From Gracilariopsis chorda (taxonomy: Eukaryota; Rhodophyta; Florideophyceae; Gracilariales; Gracilariaceae), in NCBI GenBank assembly GCA_003194525.1, contig NBIV01000904.1, positions 1 to 24,337 on the forward strand: DNA of 24,337 bases, read 5' to 3'. This document shows positions 1 through 8,408 of this stretch, one piece after another (the stretch's first letter is position 1; each line of letters starts with the position of its first letter). The notes below the pieces were generated by a model, which was not told the DNA's origin, searched no databases, and saw nothing but the letters and a program-made list of their open reading frames with translations. The position numbers and the translations under genes are program-made.

Positions 1-404
1 CTTCGGCCGTGGGCGGGCTGCGCGCCGCGTTGGTTTTGTAGCTTTGTGTATTTCGTGCGTTCGGAGGCTCTCCGAGCACTTTGCTCGCTTGCGCTCAAAA
101 GCTCGTAGAACGGGGCCGCGGCGCCTAGGTGAAAATTGACTGCAGTGCCAGCCAATGATGAGAAAGCGCGACACGTTGCTTTGTGTAACTGGGTGGCACT
201 GCAGTCATTATGGGAGTGCCAGCCAGTAAGCAGGAAGCTTTGCTGCTGCTGCTGCTGCTGAATTTTTTAAATGGCAGGGAGGCGTTGCGCCAAATGGGCG
301 ATTTGGATGGGCAAACGGGGGCGTGGAAGAGGATTTTATGGCGCAACGCCTCCATTCAATCAAGAACCCCCCCTCATAGAGGAACAAATCATTATAATGG
401 GAGA
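1..404 (-). repeat. Satellite unit 1 (left edge cut), type 1 end
   Basis: It contains the core inverted repeat (138-153 with 191-206, one mismatch), the CTG run near 240-260, and the perfect 15-bp subterminal inverted repeat GGAGGCGTTGCGCCA at 278-292 pairing with 339-353. It begins inside the terminal hairpin, so only the outermost bases are missing. Confidence 0.85.
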
Positions 405-834
405 CAAGTGGAAACGGCCTACGCCGTGGGCGGCGCTGTGCGCCGCGTTTTGTTTGTAGCTTTGTGTATTTCGTGGCGTTCGGAGGCTCTCCGAGCACTT
501 TGCTCGCTTGCGCTCGCAATAGCGCTCGTAGAACCACGGGGCGCCGCGGGCCTAGGTGTCTAAATTGACTGCAGTGCCAGCCAATGATGAGAAAGCGACA
601 CGTTGCTTTGTGTAACTGGGTGGCACTGCAGTCATTATGGGAGTGCCAGCCAGTAAGCAGGAAGCTTTGCTGCTGCTGCTGCTGCTGAATTTTTTAAATG
701 GCAGGGAGGCGTTGCGCCAAATGGGCGATTTGGATGGGCAAACGGGGGTGTGGAAAGAGGATTTTATGGCGCAACGCCTCCATTCAATCAAGAACACCCC
801 CCTCATAGAGGAACAAATCATTATAATGGAGAGA
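405..834 (-). repeat. Satellite unit 2, 430 bp, type 1 end
   Basis: A full unit between two GAGA|CAAG junctions. Overlapping hairpins are visible: TCGGAG-GCT-CTCCGA at 480-494 and GAGCA-CTT-TGCTC at 493-505. The GC palindrome near 541 is altered by one base change relative to the other units. Confidence 0.85.
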
Positions 835-1264
835 CAAGTGGAAACGGCCTTCGGCCGTGGGCGGCGCTGCGCGCCGCGTTGGTTTTGTAGCTTTGTGTAT
901 TTCGTGGCGTTCGGAGGCTCTCCGAGCACTTTGCTCGCTTGCGCTCCAATAGCGCTCGTAGAACCACGGGGCGCCGCGGCGCCTAGGTCTAAATTGACTG
1001 CAGTGCCAGCCAATGATGAGAAAGCGCGACACGTTGCTTTGTGTAACTGGGTGGCACTGCAGTCATTATGGGAGTGCCAGCCAGTAAGCAGGAAGCTTTG
1101 CTGCTGCTGCTGCTGCTGAATGTTTTAAATGGCAGGGAGGCGTTGCGCCAAATGGGCGATTTGGATGGGCAAACGGGGGCGTGGAAGAGGATTTTTATGG
1201 CGCAACGCCTCCATTCAATCAAGAACCCCCCCTCATAGAGGAACAAATCATTATAATGGAGAGA
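835..1264 (-). repeat. Satellite unit 3, 430 bp, type 1 end
   Basis: A full unit with the 14-bp perfect palindrome GGCGCCGCGGCGCC at 970-983 next to CCTAGG. Its right end is type 1, carrying TGGCGCAACGCCTCC. Confidence 0.85.
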
Positions 1265-1709
1265 CAAAGTGGGAACGGCCTACTTGCCGTGGGCGGCGCT
1301 GTGCGCCGCGTTTGTTTTGTAGCTTTGTGTATTTCGTGGCGTTCGGAGGCTCTCCGAGCACTTTGCTCGCTTGCGCTCGCAATAGCGCTCGTAGAACCAC
1401 GGGGCGCCGCGGCGCCTAGGTGTCTAAATTGACTGCAGTGCCAGCCAATGATGAGGAAAGCGCGACACGTTGCTCTGTGTAACTGGCTGGCACTGCAGTC
1501 ATTATGGGAGTGCCAGCCAGTAAGCAGGAAAGCTTTGCTGCTGCTGCTGCTGCTGAATTTTTTAAATGGTAGGGAGGCGTTGCGCCAAATGGCAGTTTTG
1601 CATGCGCGTAGAGGGGCATTACAGAGCGGTTAATTGGCGCCACCGCCTCCCATCAATCAACAACATCCCCCTCATACATGTGTAAATCATTAAGAGTGGG
1701 GTGTTGAGA
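1265..1709 (-). repeat. Satellite unit 4, 445 bp, type 2 end
   Basis: The core carries a perfect 16-bp inverted repeat, GACTGCAGTGCCAGCC at 1431-1446 pairing with 1485-1500. The right end is the divergent type 2: GGCGCCACCGCCTCCC replaces the type 1 arm and the terminal AT stretch reads ACATGTGTAAATCATTAAGA. Confidence 0.85.
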
Positions 1710-2144
1710 CAAGTGGAAACGGCCTTCGGCCGTGGGCGGCGCTGCGCGCCGCGTTTGTTTTGTAGCTTTTTGTATTTCGTGGCGTTCGGAGGCTCTCCGA
1801 GCACTTTGCTCGCTTGCGCTCGCAATAGCGCTCGTGTAGAACCGCGGGGCGCCGCGGCGCCTAGGTGTCTAAATTGACTGCAGTGCAGCCAATGATGAGA
1901 AAGCGCGACACGTTGCTTTGTGTAACTGGGTGGCACTGCAGTCATTATGGGAGTGCCAGCCAGTAAGCAGGAAGCTTTGCTGCTGCTGCTGCTTGCTGAA
2001 TTTTTTAAATGGCAGGGAGGCGTTGCGCCAAATGGGCGATTTGGATGGCAAACGGGGGTGTGGAAGAGGATTTTATGGCGCAACCGCCTCCATTCAATCA
2101 AGAACACCCCCTCATAGAGGAACAATCATTATAATGGAGAGAGA
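1710..2144 (-). repeat. Satellite unit 5, 435 bp, type 1 end
   Basis: A full unit with type 1 terminus. A one-base insertion breaks the right arm of the subterminal inverted repeat (GCAACCGCC), and the CTG run is interrupted by an extra T. Confidence 0.85.
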
Positions 2145-2602
2145 CAAGTGGAACGGCCTTCGGCCGTGGGCGGCGCTGCGCGCCGCGTTGGTTTGTAGCT
2201 TTGGTGTATTTTCGTGGCGTTCGGAGGCTCTCCGAGCACTTTGCTCGCTTGCGCTCCAATAGCGCTCGTAGAACCACGGGGCGCCGCGGCGCCTAGGTGT
2301 CTAAATTGACTGCAGGTGCCAGCCAATGATGAGAAGCGCGACACGTTGCTTTGTGTAACTGGGTGGCACTGCAGTCATTATGGGAGTGCCAGCCAGTAAG
2401 CAGGAAGCTTTGCTGCTGCTGCTGCTGCTGAATTTTTTAAATGGTAGGGAGGCGTTTGCGCCAAATGGGCGTTTTGCATGCGCAAACGGGGGCGTGCAAG
2501 AGGATTTTGTGGCGCAACGCCTCCATTCAATCAAGAACACCCCCCTCATACGCGTATAAATCATTATAGTGGAGAGACGTATAAATCATTATAGTGGAGA
2601 GA
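2145..2602 (-). repeat. Satellite unit 6, 458 bp, with 25-bp terminal duplication
   Basis: This is the longest unit. The excess is explained by a direct duplication of the terminal 25 bp (2554-2578 and 2579-2603), which ends at the unit junction. The tail otherwise follows type 1 but begins CGCGTATAAATC, as in the 5' end of long element B. Confidence 0.85.
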
Positions 2603-2603
2603 C
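2554..2603. repeat. 25-bp exact tandem duplication at a unit junction
   Basis: Two identical copies of a 25-mer starting GTATAAATCATTATAGTGG and ending GAGAC lie back to back. Both copies end at the inferred element terminus (minus-strand TCTC). Confidence 0.9.
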
Positions 2604-3033
2604 AAGTGGAAACGGCTTCGGCCGTGGGCGGCGCTGCGCGCCGCTTTGGTTTTGTAGCTTTGTGTATTTAGTGGCGTTCGGAGGCTCTCCGAGCACTTTG
2701 CTCGCTTGCGCTCGCAATAGCGCTCGTAGAACCACGGGGCGCCGCGGCGCCTAGGTGTCTAAATTGACTGCAGTGCCAGCCAATGATGAGGAAGCGCGAC
2801 ACGTTGCTCTGTGTAACTGGCTGCACTGCAGTCATTATGGGAGTGCCAGCCAGTAAGCAGGAAGCTTTGCTGCTGCTGCTGCTGCTGAATTTTTTAAATG
2901 GTAGGGAGGCGTTGCGCCAAATGGCAGTTTTGCATGGGCAAACGGGGGCGTGGAAGAGGATTTTGTGGCGCAACGCCTCCATTCAATCAAGAACACCCCC
3001 CTCATAGAGGAACAAATCATTATAATGGAGAGA
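2603..3033 (-). repeat. Satellite unit 7, 431 bp, type 1 end
   Basis: A full unit whose terminal AT stretch contains the 10-bp palindrome CATTATAATG immediately before the junction. This palindrome is found in most type 1 ends. Confidence 0.85.
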
Positions 3034-3475
3034 CAAGTGGAAACGGCCTTCGGCCGTGGGCGGCGCTGCGCGCCGCGTTGGTTTTGTAGCTTTGTGTATT
3101 TTCGTGGCGTTCGGAGGCTCTCCGAGCACTTTGCTCGCTTGCGCTCGCAATAGCGCTCGTAGAACCACGGGGCGCCGCGGCGCCTAGGTGTCTAAATTGA
3201 CTGCAGTGCCAGCCAATGATGAGAAAGCGCGACACGTTGCTTTGTGTAACTGGGTGGCACTGCAGTCATTACGGGAGTGCCAGCCAGTAAGCAGGAAGCT
3301 TTGCTGCTGCTGCTGCTGCTTGAATTTTTTTAAATGGCAGGGAGGCGTTGCGCCAAATGGCAGTTTTGCATGCTCGTAGAGGGGCATACAGAGCGGTTTA
3401 TTGGCGCACCGCCTCCCATCAATCAACAACACCCCCCTCATACATGTGTAAATCATTAAGAGTGGGGTGTTGAGA
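3034..3475 (-). repeat. Satellite unit 8, 442 bp, type 2 end, abuts long element A
   Basis: The last short unit before the first autonomous element. Its right end is type 2 (TTGGCGCACCGCCTCCC, then ACATGTGTAAATCATTAAGA) and joins directly to the CAAG terminus of element A at 3475/3476. Confidence 0.85.
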
Positions 3476-3484
3476 CAAGAGGAA

Positions 3485-3517
3485 GCGGCCTTCGCCGCGG
3501 GCGGCGCTGCGCGCCGC
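3485..3517 (-). terminator. 3' terminal hairpins of element A (Helitron end)
   Basis: Two adjacent stem-loops: GCGGC/GCCGC (3485-3489 with 3494-3498) and GCGGCGC-TGC-GCGCCGC (3501-3507 with 3511-3517). The first lies 9 nt from the CTTG terminus, where Helitrons normally carry the hairpin thought to stop rolling-circle transfer. The same pair occurs in the short units. The label terminator refers to transposition, not transcription. Confidence 0.65.
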
Positions 3518-3587
3518 GGTGGAGGAGTGATAAACAGCGGTGAGGAGAAAAGAGGGTGGAGAAAGCAAAAGCAGAAAAGCAAGTAGT

Positions 3588-5084
3588 TCAATTCAATGAA
3601 AGAAGAATGCAAGAGATATGATTACGGTTGTGGAGGGATGCAGAACTGAATAGCTTCAGGCAGCACTGGGTTGGCGATGGGAACAGGCATGGGATGAATT
3701 GTGTGCGCATTCGAGGGTGTAAGCTGCGGATCATGCAGGTAGCAGCACATGGTCGTTCCTTCGAACGCGCGACAATGCGACATACAACTGACCAGCGCAG
3801 AAGAAGTTGGATCGCACATCCACAACCAAGCCATCCAACGTCTTTCCCTGTCCTTTGTGAACGGTAGCTGCAAACGCGAGACGAATGGGAAACTGCCTTC
3901 GAATCATGCGAATATCTGCGAAAGAAAACTCGAAGTCGATACGATGCAGGAAGCTGTCGTTCGAGCACCTGTCTGTTCTCGTCGAATCGAGCCACCTGCA
4001 TCGTAAATTGATCGACACGCGCGACTATGAACAGCTTTCCGTTGACCACAGCGGGATGCAGCACGTTCCGAATGACCATAACTGGCACACCAATCTTCAA
4101 GTCCAAGTTATGAGGCGGTACTCCAGTAGGCGCATACTGATATGCAAACTCGGGGACGATAGAACTGGCAAAGTCAGACTCTGGGTTCTGTCCACGAACA
4201 GGTTGCACGGTTGTCGCTGACGGAAGAGTGAAGCGCTCACCAGGAAACAGATCTAGCGCTGCCGCATTATGTTCGTCGACCAACTGATTTGTGGAGGCAA
4301 TGAGCATTTTGCTGAGATCCACATCCTCCTTGCGTCGTGTTGTGAGCCACTTCCACAGGAATTGGTAGGCGGTTTGCATGCCACCGGTAGATCTGAGTGG
4401 TAGTGGAGCGTTGTTGGATATTGTGTTTCGTGCAATGGAACGTAACAGCGACGCAAATGCCGGATCATCCGCTTGGCGTACTTGTTCCGTGAGGTACAGC
4501 ACTTGAACCGAGCACAATGTCCACAGATCACTCTTCCACGGCAATTCGTTGAGAATGTTTGTGTACACTCGTCTCACATTTCCACTTGGCTCGGCCTCCA
4601 TGTACACCTGCGGCACCACTGGAAGCAGCTGGGAGTAGTCGCCGGATAGAACGATGGTCAAGCCCCCAAACGGAGGTGGGTTTTCCATTCCACTGCAGCG
4701 AAGATCTTTGAGCAACGCATCCATGAGTTCGAAGAGCTTTCTTGAGAGCATGGACGCCTCATCCAAGACGAGCAGTTGTATTTCGCGTAGCAGTTCTGCA
4801 CGTTGAGATCGGGGACCGTACTTTGACAAAGTGGCTGTAGTGTTGCTTGTGCTGTCCCTATCAGCTACACCCAGTCCGAGAAGGCTATGTAAAGTGCGGC
4901 CACCTTCGTACAACGAAGCTGCAATGCCTGTTGTAGCAGTCATTTCGGCGAGCATTCCTTCCGACTCAACGATATCACGAAGGAGGTTGAGCACGTATGT
5001 CTTTCCGGTTCCTGCGGATCCTTGCACAAAGAACACGTTTCCAGGAGTGCTCGTTCGCTCCTGCAGCGCCTGTCGTTGTTGCAA
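3588..5084 (-). CDS. RepHel PIF1-type helicase segment, copy A
   Basis: A superfamily 1B (PIF1-like) helicase that would unwind DNA 5' to 3' during rolling-circle transposition. Walker A is GSAGTGKT at residues 22-29, and Walker B is [10 protein letters not shown] with D108 E109. Motif III reads [13 protein letters not shown], and LYLTEQVRQ and [12 protein letters not shown] follow, all standard for Helitron helicases. The frame is genuine to about residue 377; an extra base near 3955 shifts the rest, and motifs V and VI are in another frame (see 3731-4018). Confidence 0.88.
   Translation of the reverse strand: MQQRQALQERTSTPGNVFFVQGSAGTGKTYVLNLLRDIVESEGMLAEMTATTGIAASLYEGGRTLHSLLGLGVADRDSTSNTTATLSKYGPRSQRAELLREIQLLVLDEASMLSRKLFELMDALLKDLRCSGMENPPPFGGLTIVLSGDYSQLLPVVPQVYMEAEPSGNVRRVYTNILNELPWKSDLWTLCSVQVLYLTEQVRQADDPAFASLLRSIARNTISNNAPLPLRSTGGMQTAYQFLWKWLTTRRKEDVDLSKMLIASTNQLVDEHNAAALDLFPGERFTLPSATTVQPVRGQNPESDFASSIVPEFAYQYAPTGVPPHNLDLKIGVPVMVIRNVLHPAVVNGKLFIVARVDQFTMQVARFDENRQVLERQLPASYRLRVFFRRYSHDSKAVSHSSRVCSYRSQRTGKDVGWLGCGCAIQLLLRWSVVCRIVARSKERPCAATCMIRSLHPRMRTQFIPCLFPSPTQCCLKLFSSASLHNRNHISCILLSLN
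3731..4018 (-). CDS. RepHel helicase C-terminal motifs V/VI, copy A
   Basis: A 95-residue segment with [19 protein letters not shown] and [12 protein letters not shown], matching PIF1/Helitron motifs V and VI (commonly AFAMTINKSQGQT and GQLYVALSR). A two-base insertion near 3740 (CTACCTGC, versus CTCCTGC in B) truncates it. The genuine C-terminus then resumes in another frame and ends at TAA 3624-3622. Confidence 0.8.
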   Translation of the reverse strand: MSINLRCRWLDSTRTDRCSNDSFLHRIDFEFSFADIRMIRRQFPIRLAFAATVHKGQGKTLDGLVVDVRSNFFCAGQLYVALSRVRRNDHVLLPA

Positions 5085-5100
5085 TGCGGCAATGACGGTG

Positions 5101-5487
5101 TCAATGACTTGTCTTTGGCTGAGGTTTTAAGGTGGCGTACCTTGACTGCAAAGTTGACGAATTTCGCACCACTCGTGCGTCTCGAGTTGTTGTAGCTCGA
5201 TTCGCCTCAGTCAATGCTGTATGATCCTGCTGTAGGTGTTGGGAGAAGAAGCTGTGATCGCGAAGCAGTCGTCCTCCGTGCCGGTCTGAGATCTCCACCA
5301 CACGTCGATACATTTCTTGCTTTCGTTGCTGCTCATCTCCTGTATGTATGTCACTACATAATGCCTCCCAGTTTTCGACGGCCATTTTTTTCTGGGTCTG
5401 CGCCTTGTTGGTATAGTGTGACAACCAGACGTCGTAGCTCGGAGGGCGTGCTGTATATCTGCACTGCTTCTTGGAATGCAATATCAA
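5101..5487 (-). CDS. RepHel pre-helicase linker segment, copy A
   Basis: Residues from about 35 (MAVENWEALCSDI) to 123 are in the gene's frame and align with the uninterrupted reading of copy B. The stretch joins the Rep linker to the PIF1 domain. An extra T near 5118 (CTGAGG, versus CGAGG in B) ends the frame just before the helicase begins. Confidence 0.7.
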   Translation of the reverse strand: MILHSKKQCRYTARPPSYDVWLSHYTNKAQTQKKMAVENWEALCSDIHTGDEQQRKQEMYRRVVEISDRHGGRLLRDHSFFSQHLQQDHTALTEANRATTTRDARVVRNSSTLQSRYATLKPQPKTSH

Positions 5488-6160
5488 ACTCAGATCCGTC
5501 CGCGAGCAGTCCGCTTACAATCGCAGTTTCACGATACGTTCCATACTGCTGTCCGTTGAAAGTCCTTGCGTCATCATAAGAGCTCGAGCCGTGATTCATG
5601 AGCAGCAAGCGCAGAGCAAATAGCTCAATGTCGGACGGTGAAACACCTCTGATCCTTGCAACACACTGCTCGTCTTCCATGCGCTCTACCACGTACATGG
5701 GCGGATCGCAGTCGTCTGTGGGCACCTGGGTGCTGTCTCCGTCGTATTGGTTAAGCACACGGGCTGGAAGCGTGCGATACAATCGAACTTTTTCAAAGTA
5801 CGAAAGGTAGTCGAGGTTTGCGTATGCTTCGGGCCTTGCAAAGTATCTCTCCAGTGTAGACGGCTGTGATGCAGAAAGAAGCTGGTTGGGACCTCTCAGC
5901 AGAAATGTGCGCTCTCCTTCCAAGTGAATGGCCAGTCGCTCTACTTTTGGTACGATGTGAACATGTCGAAACTCGAAAATTCTCCAAGCTGCATTGACAG
6001 CGCCCACCACACGTGCTCGCATGTATGCACGAATGTCGTTCTGCACCTGCGGCTGTTGTTGCTGCTCGTTGTGTGTGCCTGTCTCATTAGCACCACTCAC
6101 GTTGAGCACCACCTCCTGAGCTTTGGGCTGCTTAAACGCGTACTTCATCAGATAAGCCAC
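5354..6160 (-). CDS. RepHel catalytic tyrosines and linker, copy A
   Basis: The segment begins at the end of the Rep domain with AYLMKYAFK, whose tyrosines (residues 3 and 7) have the YxxxY spacing of Helitron transposases. It continues through the Helitron Rep-helicase linker: AAWRIFEF, VERLAIHLEGER, ELFALRLLLMNHG, TFNGQQYGTYRETA. A run of seven T at 5384-5390 (six in copy B) then throws the frame, so the last residues are not genuine. The first codon shown is GTG inside the gene, not a real start. Confidence 0.85.
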   Translation of the reverse strand: MAYLMKYAFKQPKAQEVVLNVSGANETGTHNEQQQQPQVQNDIRAYMRARVVGAVNAAWRIFEFRHVHIVPKVERLAIHLEGERTFLLRGPNQLLSASQPSTLERYFARPEAYANLDYLSYFEKVRLYRTLPARVLNQYDGDSTQVPTDDCDPPMYVVERMEDEQCVARIRGVSPSDIELFALRLLLMNHGSSSYDDARTFNGQQYGTYRETAIVSGLLADGSEFDIAFQEAVQIYSTPSELRRLVVTLYQQGADPEKNGRRKLGGIM

Positions 6161-7065
6161 TGCGCCCCTCCTTGCGTGCGCTCTACGTTGATATGAGAGC
6201 GGTACTTCTTGGTCAGAGTTGGGTTGTACGGCACTATCTTGAGGTCATGTTGCCTTCTTCTGCGGTAGACCACGCGATTCGTTCCTTCTTCAATGTACGT
6301 CTCCGGCACAATCATGTTGCGGTCGTATCCAAACTTGCAACGCCCAGCGCGATTCCGGCAATAGGTGGAGTGGCGGTGCCTGTGCATGGAACGAATGAGG
6401 GCACGCAACGCGTCGTCTTCACCGGGAAGAGGAAGTTCTGCACGAATCAGCTCGTCGATCACATCAACGTCTTCAATCACGCCTCCTTCGAGCCACACGA
6501 GCATGTGGTGATGAGGCACATTGCGCTCCTGAAACTCGAGCTTTGATGCAAGCCCCAGGCACTTCAATCCGAAGATGTGCTCCGAGTTCTTCTCCAAGTC
6601 CTTCATGAAGTCGTTTGCGTACTGGTTGTACACCCTTGCAATCAGATCAGGTCGGTCAAACGGTCGAGGGCGGTTACTCTGTGCCGTAAATGCGCTCCGA
6701 TTGCTGGTATCCATACCAAGGCGCTGGATGTCCTCTCTCCAGATGTTCATGGTGATTGTAATGAACAGAGAAGGCGGTCCTCTCCGCGCTACGATCGCCT
6801 GTACATCCATGCGCTTGTTCTTCCAGTACGCTGCTGAGTTGACCGAGTCATCGGGCAGAAATATGCGTCCCATTTGCGCGAACTGGGATGGTGACACATG
6901 ACCTGTTTGCTGCTGTGCTTGCTGGATCTCTTGCTCTTGTACAATACGTGCCTGTTGTTCTCTCTCCAGGAAACGTAGTCGCATGTCCTCAATGTTTGTG
7001 TGCGTGCGGAGCATCCACATCTGCATCAACGGTCCACTGTTGAGGAGGATGTTGTCTGAGTACAA
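6148..7065 (-). CDS. RepHel HUH Rep domain, copy A
   Basis: A 305-residue open segment matching the Helitron_like_N (Rep) family. Visible motifs in order: GPPSLFITITMN, RPDLIARVYNQY, EHIFG, the metal-binding HUH motif PHHHMLVWL (His 185-187), a Cys pair in YCRNRAGRCKFGY, and IVPYNPTLTKKYRSHINVE. These match the conserved Helitron order. A lost C in a C-run near 6165 separates it from the catalytic tyrosines, which continue in the next segment. Confidence 0.9.
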   Translation of the reverse strand: MYSDNILLNSGPLMQMWMLRTHTNIEDMRLRFLEREQQARIVQEQEIQQAQQQTGHVSPSQFAQMGRIFLPDDSVNSAAYWKNKRMDVQAIVARRGPPSLFITITMNIWREDIQRLGMDTSNRSAFTAQSNRPRPFDRPDLIARVYNQYANDFMKDLEKNSEHIFGLKCLGLASKLEFQERNVPHHHMLVWLEGGVIEDVDVIDELIRAELPLPGEDDALRALIRSMHRHRHSTYCRNRAGRCKFGYDRNMIVPETYIEEGTNRVVYRRRRQHDLKIVPYNPTLTKKYRSHINVERTQGGAQWLI

Positions 7066-8408
7066 ACGTCGCTTCGCGTTCTGAGCCCAGGTGAGCTTTC
7101 GGAGCTTCCACTCGTTGACGCTGAGATCTGAGCTTTGCTGTGTGGAGTTCCTTGCCTCCAGGAACAGGCCGATGTCAAATGGTTCGTGCTGATCACCGTA
7201 CGGGTAGAGAAGAGGGAAAGTGCCCTTCTCTGCAAGTTTGGATGCCGGTTTAGAAGTCGGTACCGCACTTGCGCATTGTTTGCGGCATTCGCAGTCGCCC
7301 CTGCTCCAGCAGCAGCAGCGCTCGTCACTGCAGCGTGCTCTTCGGTTACGGTTCCTTCTACCAAGCGCGGTACTTGAGACTCCACTCGATACAGGCCAGT
7401 TGGATCCACGACGAGCGTTCTCATCATGGTTGGCCCGCCACCAGGAGCATCTTCAGGGAGAGGCCCAGCACCTGCGTGAGGAGCACTGACTGTGGCACTT
7501 CGGGTTCCTTCGTAACCACGTACGACTACTCCCTCTTCTGCTGCCTGCATGCTGATATCGACGGCGGTATCTGCATTTTGTTGTTGTTGTTGCGTGCTAA
7601 GCATGGATCGGTACCGCTCACGCACCACGTCTGGCTTGGGCTGGATCACATCGTACAACTTGGGCACGATGTCTCGTACGTTGATGTCTTGAATGAACGC
7701 ACGCAAATTGGCACGCGCATAGTGAGAGGGATCCAAGTAAGGTGGACCAGTACCCCACAGAAAGCTGTAGCGCGTGTTGTTCTGGTTCTGCGTGGGCAGA
7801 GCGAGAGCTGCGTTGCCCTCAAGTCTGAGAAAGGAGGGACCGCCTCCCGTCACATACGACATGTCCATGAGCGCTTGCGTCGTCGCGAAGAGCGTATTCA
7901 AGTTGAGGAAATGGCTGTGGAAGGCTCTCAGGCTATAAAGACTGCGAACCAACTCACTGCTATGCCTTCTGCGGAACGTGACGCCCCATCCTGACATTCT
8001 TTTCATTCCACAGCACACTCCAGTGACCTCTGTGCCAAGCAAAAACACAGCCGCAATACTTGCAGCTATGTATTTCAATGTCCAGTCCGCGTACGGGCAG
8101 GAGGAGAGCGTGTGTGAGTGTTCGCCGCATCTTCCGCATCGCCTTTGACCTGCAGTGGGAAGCGTCTCAAACTCCGGCACGCTTGCACGGATGGCCGGAT
8201 CATTCCTCGCCTGAGCTGCCACGGAATCCCACGCATAGTACACGCGATAGAGTCCTCGATCAGGACGCCCAGCACAGTGCATGACCGTCGTATCAAGCTG
8301 TTGCTGTGGCTGATGCTGCGGCTGGTGTGAGGGAGCCGGTGTGATCTCATCCGCTTCCACCTCCATCGGAATGGACATCTGTTGTTCTTCCTGTTTTGCT
8401 TGTGGCAA
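7026..8408 (-). CDS. RepHel zinc-knuckle and Helitron N-terminal segment, copy A
   Basis: In frame from the last acidic repeat to about 7245; the final ~70 residues are out of frame. Residues 91-104 form a CCHC zinc knuckle (CGRCGEHSHTLSSC, spacing C-x2-C-x4-H-x4-C). Just after it, two compensating indels (near 8068 and 8040) scramble a Cys cluster that copy C reads as CKYCGCVLLG, followed by VCC. Downstream lies sequence typical of the region before the Helitron Rep domain, including SLYSLRAFHSHFLNLN and SFLWGTGPPYLDPSHYARAN. Confidence 0.75.
   Translation of the reverse strand: MPQAKQEEQQMSIPMEVEADEITPAPSHQPQHQPQQQLDTTVMHCAGRPDRGLYRVYYAWDSVAAQARNDPAIRASVPEFETLPTAGQRRCGRCGEHSHTLSSCPYADWTLKYIAASIAAVFLLGTEVTGVCCGMKRMSGWGVTFRRRHSSELVRSLYSLRAFHSHFLNLNTLFATTQALMDMSYVTGGGPSFLRLEGNAALALPTQNQNNTRYSFLWGTGPPYLDPSHYARANLRAFIQDINVRDIVPKLYDVIQPKPDVVRERYRSMLSTQQQQQNADTAVDISMQAAEEGVVVRGYEGTRSATVSAPHAGAGPLPEDAPGGGPTMMRTLVVDPTGLYRVESQVPRLVEGTVTEEHAAVTSAAAAGAGATANAANNAQVRYRLLNRHPNLQRRALSLFSTRTVISTNHLTSACSWRQGTPHSKAQISASTSGSSESSPGLRTRSDVCTQTTSSSTVDR

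Larger units (their letters stand above)
1..3475 (-). repeat. Tandem array of eight ~430-bp Helitron-derived satellite units
   Basis: Eight head-to-tail units fill this stretch; the first lacks only about 18 bases at the window edge. Unit boundaries were set at the recurring plus-strand junction GAGA|CAAG (404/405, 834/835, 1264/1265, 1709/1710, 2144/2145, 2602/2603, 3033/3034, 3475/3476). Each unit holds, left to right: two GC-rich hairpins, a core of about 220 bp full of small inverted repeats, a (CTG)5-6 run, an AATTTTTTAAAT stretch, a 15-bp inverted repeat with a ~46-nt spacer, and a C-run followed by an AT-rich tail. The outer parts also occur at the ends of the long elements in this window, so I interpret the units as non-autonomous Helitrons. 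No open frame is conserved from unit to unit. Confidence 0.9.

Noticed and set aside
1..3475. Many overlapping open frames of 60-170 codons on both strands of the satellite
   Set aside because: They recur only because the DNA repeats, shift frame with each one-base change and encode runs of Leu, Ala or Ser from the CTG stretch; none matches a known family.
1..3475. CRISPR-like array
   Set aside because: Units are ~430 bp with no unique spacers between short repeats, and the context is a eukaryotic transposon.
7269..7994. A 241-codon plus-strand frame opposite RepHel
   Set aside because: It is antisense to the recognised coding frame, has no family resemblance, and is not kept at this length in B or C.
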